Assembly (NCBI GenBank): GCA_045604285.1
Contig: JAZUNS010000173.1
Span: forward strand, 1-5,246
Direction of reading: 5' to 3'
Length of the DNA stretch: 5,246 nucleotides
DNA from: SIG636 sp045604285
GTDB lineage: Bacteria; Bacillota; Clostridia; Oscillospirales; CAG-382
Both the position numbers and the translations under genes were made by a program. Shown piece by piece: positions 1 to 5,246 of the stretch. The notes beneath the pieces are model-generated. The model did not search any database, was not told the DNA's origin, and saw only the letters and a program-made list of their open reading frames with translations. Position 1 is the first letter of the stretch. Each line of letters opens with the position of its first letter.

Positions 1-82
1 GTTTGTCATCAGCCTTTTTTGTTTAACATAGTATGCAAAAAAATCAATAACGGAAAAAACAAACAATAAATGAAAATAACTG

Positions 83-111
83 TTGACTTTTAATATCAAA
101 AAAGATATAAT
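83..111 (+). promoter_or_regulatory. Sigma-A (sigma-70 type) promoter
   Basis: The -35 box TTGACT (83-88) and the perfect -10 box TATAAT (106-111) are separated by 17 bases, the optimal spacing. The predicted transcription start is near 118, giving a leader of about 100 bases before the ATG at 217. The bases just upstream (about 51-82) are rich in A tracts and could act as an UP element; that part is inference. It is the only promoter-like pair I found ahead of the long gene and is on the correct strand. No operator-like inverted repeat overlapping it was recognised. Confidence 0.8.
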
Positions 112-203
112 GTATATGAATATGTATAGGAGTATCTTTAACTGTCTAATTATCGAAAAAAAGATAAAAATGCATATTTTAAGTAAGCTTTCACAAGCAA
201 AAA

Positions 204-208
204 AGGAG
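204..208 (+). promoter_or_regulatory. Ribosome binding site deciding the start at 217
   Basis: AGGAG lies 8 bases upstream of the ATG at 217, a standard Firmicutes spacing. It supports ATG 217 as the start, and the protein from that codon begins directly with a well-formed signal peptide. The purine-rich stretch continues to 214. Confidence 0.85.
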
Positions 209-216
209 AGAGAGTA

Positions 217-333
217 ATGGAAAAAACTATCAAAAATGCAACCGGCAGAGCTCTGGCTGGATTTTTGGCAGTGGTAATGGTGTTCTCTCTGTTTACCACC
301 ATTTTAGGTGAGCTGGGCTTAAACGTCTTTGCT
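217..333 (+). other. Signal peptide (aa 1-39)
   Basis: The N-region carries K3, K6 and R11. A hydrophobic core follows from about A12 to L30 (AGFLAVVMVFSLFTTIL). A likely signal peptidase I site is V-F-A before S40. After it the protein becomes polar and rich in Gly, Ser, Asn and Asp. This indicates Sec export. No lipobox cysteine is present, so it is not a lipoprotein. Confidence 0.85.
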
Positions 334-3300
334 TCCGGTGATAACAGCGGCAGTGATTCACTGCACACCAACACCGCTTATTCCAATACCGATTATTCCG
401 TACTTACCAACGGCGTTGTTCTGGTAGGCGACGGTTTCGGTAAAGACATCAGTGGGGATCTTTGGGCTTTGCTTAATGACAAAGCCGATACCTGCACTGT
501 AACGACAGACACTATAGAGAACCTCAAGAACGCCAACGAAGAGGTTCTGGTGGTCTATGCCTGCGGTACGGAGGTTTGTATAAACAATTCTTCCACCATG
601 ACCGCTTTTGCTGCCGAGCTTAAGGCAGACGTAGAAGCATTAAAGGCTGCAGGTCATGACGTGCTTCTCGTTACCCCCGGCCCCATAACCGAATACGGCG
701 CAGAAATGTATTATGCTACCCATGCCGGTATATGGACTCCCGATGCAGTAGCAAGCGGCAGCAACATAACCAATATGCTTTCCAACTGCGTTAGAACTAT
801 AACTGACGTAGCTGAAGAAACCAACGTAGGCGTACTTTCCCTTTACGGTAAGTCTAAGCTTTCCGGCGAGGCAGAGTATATGGAAGGCTCTGAAGACGGT
901 ATATATCCCGGCCCTCAGGGTTACAACCTTATGACCCGTTGGATTGCTGAATACGTTGCGGAAAACTACGTATTCAACCTTAAAACCGTTGCACAATCCG
1001 ATATAAGCGGCGATTTTACCGTTATAGACCTTGGTGCGGTTTATAACAATATCGATGCGGCTGTTATCGAATTCCCTGCAGGCGCAACCATCCCCTCCAA
1101 GGTAACCGTTCAGACTACCAAGGCAGTAGAGGACCAGTGGTTTGACGCTGTTGCAGAGGTTGAGATCAAGAAGAATACCGACGGCAAGTACGTTGCCGAT
1201 CTGATATTCCCTGCATCTACCGCACAGTACGTTCGTATCTCCGCTGTTGAGGGTACCTTCCCTGCAGGCACGGTTGCAAGCATTCACCAAACCAGACTTG
1301 CTAACCCCATCGTTACCTATCCTATCGCAGGCGATGACGTGTCTACTAAGTATGCCTTTAATATCGAGTGGTCCGCAGTTGCAGGCGCCGACAGATATGA
1401 CGTTGTTATTTCCAAAGACGACGGCACCGTTGTAAAGAGCTTCACCACCAGTGAAGATACTCAGGCTATCCCTGCAAACCTCCTTACCGATGGTGGCAAA
1501 TACAACATCAACATCGCCTCCGTAAGCTCCGGTTACATAAAGACCGAGTCGGGCGACAAAGAGGTTGACTATCACAGCGGCTTCGGCGTTTCCGGCACTT
1601 TTGATGCTTCCGTTGACGCTATCTATAAGGGCAACTCCGAAACCGTGGACGAAAGCGTTTCCTCCGGTAAGCTCGTTACCATAGGTGAGCAGTCCGTGCT
1701 TACTACCGGCGCAACCGCTACTTTTTCCATAGATGGCGACGTTCCTACCGAAACCGATAAGCTTGTAGACGGTCAGATTACCTACGCAGCCGGTGACGAA
1801 AGCGTTATGGAATTGCTCCATACCCAGGGCCTCACCACTACCGAGATTGTTATCGCACTTAAGGATGCAGCTCATTCTGTATCGGGTGTGTTCTTTGATG
1901 CTGCCTTTTTTGCATCAACCGATTCTGCTAACGCAAAGCCTAAGAGCGTTGTTGTAAGCTACAGTGCAGACGGTCAGACCTACACCAACGGTAACGAAAT
2001 GGCTATTACCACCTCCATACGTACCATCAAGCTCAGCACCAAACTTGATGCTATGGGTGAAATGACCAGATACAGTGAAACCATAGGTAGCACTAACGTT
2101 AAATATATCAAGCTTCTGTTCACCTTCGATAACAAGGTTGACAGTGCAGAATTCTGGCTTGATGAAATCCACGTTGTCGGCTCTAAGGTTGACACCGGCG
2201 TTATCGCACGTGACGGCGCAGTTGTTCTCAACAGCGCACTTGTCGGTGCAAACAGATTTAACGGCGTTTATACCTCCGGCACATGGATAACCAACCCCAA
2301 CTTTGCAGCAGTTGTCGCTCTCGGCAACGCCGTTCCCGTTGAGCTTGAAATAAACCTCAACTCCGACCTTAACAATAACGCAACGGGCTTCGGTAACCAC
2401 GTAATTACCGCACTTGAAATATCCTACGCTGTGGACGTGGACGCTATCCGTCCTTCCTCCATAGTTGTTTCCGTACAAAAATCCGGCGAAACCACCTGGA
2501 CCGAGGTTGGCGGCAAGGTTTATGTGGATAACGGCACCGTTGCGGCAGCCGACGCTGAATACGTACACGAAATAATCCCTCTCACCATGGCAGACGCTTC
2601 CGACGTAGAAGCAGCTTATGTTAAAATTACTCTCTACTCTAACATAAAAACCGATTCCGTTCCCGCATCCTATGACTCCACCGGTAAGTGGGGTACTTGG
2701 TTCGTGCTTTCTCATTTAGACGTAAAGGGCGGCCAGTACATAGGCTCTATCGAAGCTGACGGCGCAACTGCAGCATACCACGCAAATTATCTGCAGAACA
2801 CCTCTCTCATAGGCAGAGATAACTACGGTGACGTTAACAATACCGATATTTGGAACACCATTTCTTGGAAGAGTGCAGGCTACACCACTGCAGACTCCGG
2901 TTACCTCGAATCTCTCGGTAATATTACCGTTGGTAAGATCTACTGGGCATCTCAGGCTAAGGATTCCTCCGCCACCAACGCTCCCGTAGATACCACCACC
3001 CAGGCAGTGGGCAACACCCCTGCTATCGGTACTAAGGCTACTGTTATTTCCACATCCTCTCAATACAAGTATGATTCTGCCGGTGGATCGACTTCTTATC
3101 CCCATGTTTACGGACATTCGGCATATTCAGTTGACTATGACTTTAGTACGGGTTCAACTACAAATTACGCTGTTTGCGATGAGTATATTAGTGGTAAATT
3201 GAACGATGGGGTTTCGGCAAGCAGTGATCAGCCTGCTACAAGTTTGAAGTGCGCTGTATTCACATCTACATACGGTACGCCTACAATAACTTATAAGTTT

Positions 3301-5246
3301 AGTGCAGCCTATAACGTAACTAGTTTGAATGTCAACTTTTATTATGCTACCGGTTATAGCTGTGATTTGTTTAAGGTAACAAAGGTTGAAGTCAGCAGCG
3401 ACGGCACCAATTTTACCAGTGCGGCATTTAGTCAGGCTTCTATAACTCCTAAAACCGGTGAAAATGAATATGCAGTTACATTAAGTTCGGCTCCCTTAGC
3501 TAATTATGTACGAGTATCTTTTGCAGATAATGATACAAGTAACACTTATAATCGTTTTGCTTTGGGTGAACTTGAAGTATTAGGCAATAAATTCACCGAC
3601 ACCACCGCTCCCGTAATTTCTAACGTTCAGGTATCCAACATTACCTCCGACGGTTATCAGGTAACCTGTACGGTAACCGATAACGTTGGCGTAACTAATG
3701 TAGAGTTTTACTCCTGGACTCTTAAGACAGATTCCTCCGGCAACGCTCAGGATGATATGAAGACAGTTGTAGGCACTATTAACGGCAACACCGTTACAAC
3801 CTACGTAAGCGTAGCTGACCATAATAACGAATCCGGCTATTATACCACCCATATTTATGCGTACGACGCAGCAGGCAATAGGTCCGGCGACTCCAGCCTC
3901 GGCACGGTTGCCGTTCCTTCCTCCGGAAAAACTACCGTAAACCTGGCACCTGTGGGTACATACGCATATTACGATATGCTTCCCGGTGACGGCATTGGCT
4001 ATACCGAGGGAGAACAAGGCGTTTTGATGCCTGAAGACTTTGAAAAACCCAATTACGATGCAAAGTATGCAGATACCACTATTGCCGCAGGTGGTACGGG
4101 TCACCGTAACACCCTCGGTGTATTTGCAAAGGGTAAGCTCAACGACGATGTTGAAGCTATCTATACCAACGGCGTTACTCCTTATCGTTGGGTGGGCTTT
4201 TATCAAAGCTCCTCTAAGACAAACGGTATGACCATAGTATTCGACCTTGGTAATACCTACGACCTTGAAAGCGTTTCTTTCAGAAGCCCTCGCAGAGGTA
4301 ATGCGGCAGGCTGTGACGATTATACCGTAACCTATTCCTTCTCTGAAGATAATTCTACCTGGACTACCGCAACAAGGGGCACGTGGGCAGAAGATGGTAG
4401 CTTGCCTCAGTCTTCTTCTACTGCTACTCTTCATGCCGTTCACAAGAGCTCTGTATCCGCCCCCGCCGGCTATTACAGATACGTAAAGATCAATATCGAT
4501 AACAATACAGGCACTCACGATTCCTTAAAACACAATTTCTATCTGGATGAAGTTGTAATAAACGGCACCATTTCCGCTGCCGTTGGTCCCGATACCACTC
4601 CCAAAAACTGGGCGCACGTAGATAACGGCGGTCAGTACATGGCTTATGATTATTCCTCCATATCTTCTTCCGGTACTGTTGAAGATATGACTTCCTTCCA
4701 TAGCGGTGTTCTTAATGACGGCAGTATCCCAACAGGATATAACGGCGCCGGTCACGTTTTCTTCATTGCATACAACACTTTGCAACCTGTTGTGGTTTAT
4801 AAGTTGGCATCAAAGGTTGACATAAACCAAATCGCCGTATATTCACATTCCGCAACTTCCTATGAGTTATCAACACTTTCATTCTATGTAAGCGAAACCA
4901 ATAATATAGAAGATGCGGTCTTTGCAGGAACTCTTAGCAAAGCCGACGGAACAGAAGAAAACGGTAACGTTAACAAGTATGTTCTTAATTGTGAAGTTAC
5001 CGGTAATTATGTATTTGTTTGTGGTATTAAGAGCGGAAGCTACATTGTTTATAGCGAAGTTGAAATCAACGGTGTTAAATCCGCTAAGCTCGACGCTCCC
5101 GTTATTACCTCTCATTATAATGAGCAGGAAATAGGTATGACCCCCGACCTTAACTGGGATGACGTTGTTGCAGGTGAAGACGGCGTTATAGTAACCTATG
5201 ACGTTGCAGTTACCGACTCTAATGGTAATACCACAGTAGTTGCAGA
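217..5246 (+). CDS. Large secreted multimodular surface protein, C-terminus cut by window end
   Basis: This is one uninterrupted reading frame of 1676 complete codons plus two bases, open at the window end. The order is signal peptide (about 1-39), degenerate SGNH-hydrolase-like domain (about 64-248), discoidin-like module (249-361), fibronectin III-like module (362-452), two discoidin-like modules (482-658, 659-844), an unclassified segment (845-948), a discoidin-like module (949-1126), a GBS_Bsp-like module (1127-1234), two discoidin-like modules (1237-1453, 1460-1622) and the start of a second fibronectin III-like module (1626 on). Such architectures are known from Firmicutes cell-surface adhesins and glycan-binding proteins. 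The likely role, binding host or dietary glycans or protein ligands outside the cell, is inference. No anchor (LPXTG, SLH or dockerin) is visible because the C-terminus is missing. It has its own promoter and RBS and no neighbour in view. Codon use is uneven, with modules 949-1126 and 1460-1622 unlike the rest. No specific gene name is recognised. Confidence 0.93.
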   Translation, partial: MEKTIKNATGRALAGFLAVVMVFSLFTTILGELGLNVFASGDNSGSDSLHTNTAYSNTDYSVLTNGVVLVGDGFGKDISGDLWALLNDKADTCTVTTDTIENLKNANEEVLVVYACGTEVCINNSSTMTAFAAELKADVEALKAAGHDVLLVTPGPITEYGAEMYYATHAGIWTPDAVASGSNITNMLSNCVRTITDVAEETNVGVLSLYGKSKLSGEAEYMEGSEDGIYPGPQGYNLMTRWIAEYVAENYVFNLKTVAQSDISGDFTVIDLGAVYNNIDAAVIEFPAGATIPSKVTVQTTKAVEDQWFDAVAEVEIKKNTDGKYVADLIFPASTAQYVRISAVEGTFPAGTVASIHQTRLANPIVTYPIAGDDVSTKYAFNIEWSAVAGADRYDVVISKDDGTVVKSFTTSEDTQAIPANLLTDGGKYNINIASVSSGYIKTESGDKEVDYHSGFGVSGTFDASVDAIYKGNSETVDESVSSGKLVTIGEQSVLTTGATATFSIDGDVPTETDKLVDGQITYAAGDESVMELLHTQGLTTTEIVIALKDAAHSVSGVFFDAAFFASTDSANAKPKSVVVSYSADGQTYTNGNEMAITTSIRTIKLSTKLDAMGEMTRYSETIGSTNVKYIKLLFTFDNKVDSAEFWLDEIHVVGSKVDTGVIARDGAVVLNSALVGANRFNGVYTSGTWITNPNFAAVVALGNAVPVELEINLNSDLNNNATGFGNHVITALEISYAVDVDAIRPSSIVVSVQKSGETTWTEVGGKVYVDNGTVAAADAEYVHEIIPLTMADASDVEAAYVKITLYSNIKTDSVPASYDSTGKWGTWFVLSHLDVKGGQYIGSIEADGATAAYHANYLQNTSLIGRDNYGDVNNTDIWNTISWKSAGYTTADSGYLESLGNITVGKIYWASQAKDSSATNAPVDTTTQAVGNTPAIGTKATVISTSSQYKYDSAGGSTSYPHVYGHSAYSVDYDFSTGSTTNYAVCDEYISGKLNDGVSASSDQPATSLKCAVFTSTYGTPTITYKFSAAYNVTSLNVNFYYATGYSCDLFKVTKVEVSSDGTNFTSAAFSQASITPKTGENEYAVTLSSAPLANYVRVSFADNDTSNTYNRFALGELEVLGNKFTDTTAPVISNVQVSNITSDGYQVTCTVTDNVGVTNVEFYSWTLKTDSSGNAQDDMKTVVGTINGNTVTTYVSVADHNNESGYYTTHIYAYDAAGNRSGDSSLGTVAVPSSGKTTVNLAPVGTYAYYDMLPGDGIGYTEGEQGVLMPEDFEKPNYDAKYADTTIAAGGTGHRNTLGVFAKGKLNDDVEAIYTNGVTPYRWVGFYQSSSKTNGMTIVFDLGNTYDLESVSFRSPRRGNAAGCDDYTVTYSFSEDNSTWTTATRGTWAEDGSLPQSSSTATLHAVHKSSVSAPAGYYRYVKINIDNNTGTHDSLKHNFYLDEVVINGTISAAVGPDTTPKNWAHVDNGGQYMAYDYSSISSSGTVEDMTSFHSGVLNDGSIPTGYNGAGHVFFIAYNTLQPVVVYKLASKVDINQIAVYSHSATSYELSTLSFYVSETNNIEDAVFAGTLSKADGTEENGNVNKYVLNCEVTGNYVFVCGIKSGSYIVYSEVEINGVKSAKLDAPVITSHYNEQEIGMTPDLNWDDVVAGEDGVIVTYDVAVTDSNGNTTVVA
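406..960 (+). other. SGNH/GDSL-hydrolase-like domain, predicted inactive (aa 64-248)
   Basis: The order of elements fits the SGNH fold. A first strand VVLVGDGFG (67-75) sits where block I (GDS) is expected, with Gly73 in place of the catalytic Ser. A second strand LVVYACGTEV (111-120) matches block III (GxND), with Glu119 and Val120 in place of Asn and Asp. A strand VLLVTPGP (149-156) follows, then a helix and a strand, and then EDGIYPGPQGY (226-236) at block V (DGIHPN..GY), where Asp227 is kept and Tyr230 replaces the catalytic His. In the family Ser and His act in ester hydrolysis and Asn in the oxyanion hole. Replacement of all of these argues for a non-catalytic, perhaps binding, role. 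Four cysteines (93, 116, 121, 191) lie in this domain and none for almost 800 residues after it. The fold assignment comes from motif reading and needs a profile search. Confidence 0.6.
961..1299 (+). other. Discoidin (F5/8 type C)-like beta-sandwich module (aa 249-361)
   Basis: The module carries VIDLGAVY (269-276), matching the family's strand FDLG..Y, and QYVRISA (337-343), matching the near-terminal strand Y-V-R-I. The same two motifs recur in later modules. It directly follows the hydrolase-like domain and is shorter than the other copies (about 110 residues), lacking the usual N-terminal part with the LNDG motif. The family binds carbohydrate or phospholipid head groups; the ligand here is unknown. 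Confidence 0.5.
1300..1572 (+). other. Fibronectin type III-like module (aa 362-452)
   Basis: The pattern ANPIVTYP (362-369), then FNIEWSAVAGADRYDVVIS (381-399) with Trp385 and Tyr394, then YNINIASVSSGY (429-440) fits the FN3 strand order, in which Trp of strand B and Tyr of strand C are the core positions. FN3 modules usually act as spacers between catalytic and binding domains in secreted bacterial enzymes and adhesins. A similar pattern returns at the window end (1626 on). Confidence 0.6.
1660..2190 (+). other. Discoidin-like module A (aa 482-658)
   Basis: The start region has KLVDG (515-519), equivalent to the KLNDG motif of later copies. A central strand follows, SVVVSYSADGQTY (577-589), typical of the family's V.V..S.DG..W strand. 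KYIKLLF (629-635) is the Y-[VI]-[RK] strand, and the module closes with FWLDEIHVVG (647-656). The closing motif F-x-L-[DG]-E-x-x-[VI]-x-G is repeated in modules at 1114-1124 and 1441-1450. Carbohydrate binding is likely but not shown. Confidence 0.6.
2191..2748 (+). other. Discoidin-like module B (aa 659-844)
   Basis: The recognisable elements are VPVELEINLN (706-715), ALEISYAVD (732-740), the strand SIVVSVQKSGETTW (748-761), AYVKITLYS (800-808) as the Y-V-K-I strand, and the closing WFVLSHLDVKG (828-838). The LNDG motif of other copies is not present, so this is the more divergent type. It follows module A with only a short linker. Confidence 0.5.
2749..3060 (+). other. Unclassified segment, possibly a shortened module (aa 845-948)
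   Basis: The protein stays in frame but I cannot assign a full module. The preceding GGQYIG (838-843) resembles module openings seen later (GGQYMAYD at 1471-1478). The Y-V-[RK] strand and the closing E-x-x-[VI]-x-G motif are missing. The second half (about 914-948) is rich in Ser, Thr, Ala and Asn and looks like a linker. The position next to a codon-use switch near base 3061-3126 suggests it could be the remnant of a module cut by recombination; that is inference. Confidence 0.35.
3061..3594 (+). other. Discoidin-like module with atypical codon use (aa 949-1126)
   Basis: The motifs are KLNDG (994-998), TITYKF (1023-1028), KVTKVEVSSDGTNF (1053-1066) as the V.V..S.DG strand, NYVRVSF (1096-1102) and the closing FALGELEVLG (1114-1123). 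The protein motifs match the neighbouring modules, but codon use differs. By hand count Thr is mostly ACA and ACT here rather than ACC, and five TTA/TCA codons (3127, 3154, 3481, 3496, 3580) occur against two in the 828 codons from 643 to 3126. It also has three cysteines (987, 1012, 1049) after a stretch of about 800 residues without any. Both point to a separate origin for this module. Confidence 0.6.
3595..3918 (+). other. GBS_Bsp-like / bacterial Ig-like module (aa 1127-1234)
   Basis: The segment opens with DTTAPVISNVQVSNIT (1128-1143), a bacterial Ig-like opening. It then shows VTCTVTDNVGVTNVEF (1149-1164), Trp1167, QDDMK (1178-1182) and ADHNNESGYYTTHIYAYD (1200-1217), ending in AAGN (1218-1221). 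The QDD and DHNNxSGxYxxHIY motifs are the hallmarks I associate with the GBS_Bsp-like repeat, a Firmicutes cell-wall protein module of unknown function. Codon use returns to the gene's usual ACC/GCC/CCC pattern right at its start. Confidence 0.65.
3925..4575 (+). other. Discoidin (F5/8 type C)-like module, clearest copy (aa 1237-1453)
   Basis: This copy shows the most complete family pattern. It opens with GTYAYYDM (1247-1254), then has GKLNDD (1306-1311), RWVGF (1324-1328), IVFDLGNTYDLESVSF (1340-1355), YTVTYSFSEDNSTW (1369-1382), RYVKINI (1421-1427) and FYLDEVVING (1441-1450). At about 215 residues it is longer than a standard domain of about 150, with the extra length before GKLNDD. Binding to a glycan is the likely role by family analogy. 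Confidence 0.7.
4594..5082 (+). other. Discoidin-like module, last complete copy (aa 1460-1622)
   Basis: The module opens with GGQYMAYD (1471-1478), followed by GVLNDG (1497-1502), VVVYKLASKVDINQIAVYS (1525-1543), LSFYVSE (1554-1560), NYVFVCG (1597-1603) and the closing YSEVEING (1612-1619). Phe1600 replaces the basic residue of the Y-V-[RK] motif found in the other copies. Five TTA/TCA codons fall within 4810-4881 (4810, 4843, 4867, 4870, 4879), so part of this module shares the atypical codon use of the module at 3061-3594. It also has two cysteines (1592, 1602). Confidence 0.6.
5092..5246 (+). other. Start of a second fibronectin type III-like module (aa 1626-1676, cut)
   Basis: DAPVITSH (1626-1633) and PDLNWDDV (1643-1650), followed by VTYDVAVTDSNG (1659-1670), repeat the pattern of the first FN3-like module (ANPIVTYP, then EWSAV, then RYDVVIS). 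Trp1647 and Tyr1661 take the core positions. The window ends inside the module. Confidence 0.5.

Noticed and set aside
1..65. GTTTGT at 1-6 and ACAAAC at 60-65, plus T-rich and A-rich runs, as a possible terminator or operator.
   Set aside because: The arms are only six bases and more than 50 bases apart, and no GC-rich stem precedes the T run at 15-20 within the window. An upstream terminator cut by the window edge cannot be excluded, but nothing supports it.
118..203. Possible riboswitch or structured leader in the 5' untranslated region of about 100 bases.
   Set aside because: The leader is very AT-rich. I found no strong stem, no terminator hairpin and no motif of a known riboswitch class.
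150..374. A minus-strand frame of 74 codons overlapping the leader and signal peptide region.
   Set aside because: It is the complement of the hydrophobic signal-peptide coding region and the AT-rich leader. No RBS or product is recognisable, and it conflicts with the strong promoter and RBS on the other strand.
1247..1435. Short plus-strand frames in other phases (1247-1435, 4040-4231, 4913-5134).
   Set aside because: They are embedded in a gene with a continuous, domain-bearing frame, have no recognisable product and no independent start signals.
640..4785. A chain of long minus-strand open frames (for example 640-1875, 1915-2715, 2716-3117, 3580-4518, 4525-4785).
   Set aside because: They lie exactly in codon register with the real gene, so they are open only because the gene rarely uses TTA, TCA or CTA (which read as stops on the other strand). 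Their ends coincide with those codons. The products are rich in Cys, Gly, Val and Asn with no domain, and they lack ribosome binding sites that I could see.

Overview
The window holds a short AT-rich leader (1-216) followed by one very long protein-coding gene on the + strand. The gene starts at ATG 217 and is still open at base 5246 (1676 complete codons plus two bases), so the C-terminus lies outside the window. I followed this frame codon by codon and found no stop or frameshift. The features suggest a Gram-positive Firmicute, probably a clostridial gut-type bacterium: a near-consensus sigma-A promoter, an AGGAG ribosome binding site, a Gram-positive-style signal peptide, an AT-rich intergenic region and a GBS_Bsp-like module. 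No marker gene is present, so this placement is inference.

Layout by region. 1-82: AT-rich, nothing recognised. 83-111: promoter. 118-216: leader with RBS at 204-208. 217-333: signal peptide. 406-960: an SGNH/GDSL-hydrolase-like domain whose expected catalytic residues are replaced. 961-1299: discoidin (F5/8 type C)-like module. 1300-1572: fibronectin type III-like module. 1660-2190 and 2191-2748: two more discoidin-like modules. 2749-3060: an unclassified segment that may be a shortened module. 3061-3594: a discoidin-like module with visibly different codon use. 3595-3918: a GBS_Bsp-like / bacterial Ig-like module. 3925-4575: the clearest discoidin-like module. 4594-5082: a further discoidin-like module, again partly with different codon use. 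5092-5246: the start of a second fibronectin type III-like module.

The gene product is best read as a secreted or surface-anchored multimodular adhesin or glycan-binding protein: a chain of beta-sandwich binding modules behind a probably inactive hydrolase-like head. The two most interesting signals are the loss of the catalytic residues in the SGNH-like domain and the mosaic codon use. In register, codons TTA, TCA and CTA are almost absent from 643 to 3126 but cluster in two modules, which suggests exchange of whole modules. I see no RNA gene, CRISPR array, insertion sequence or second convincing gene.
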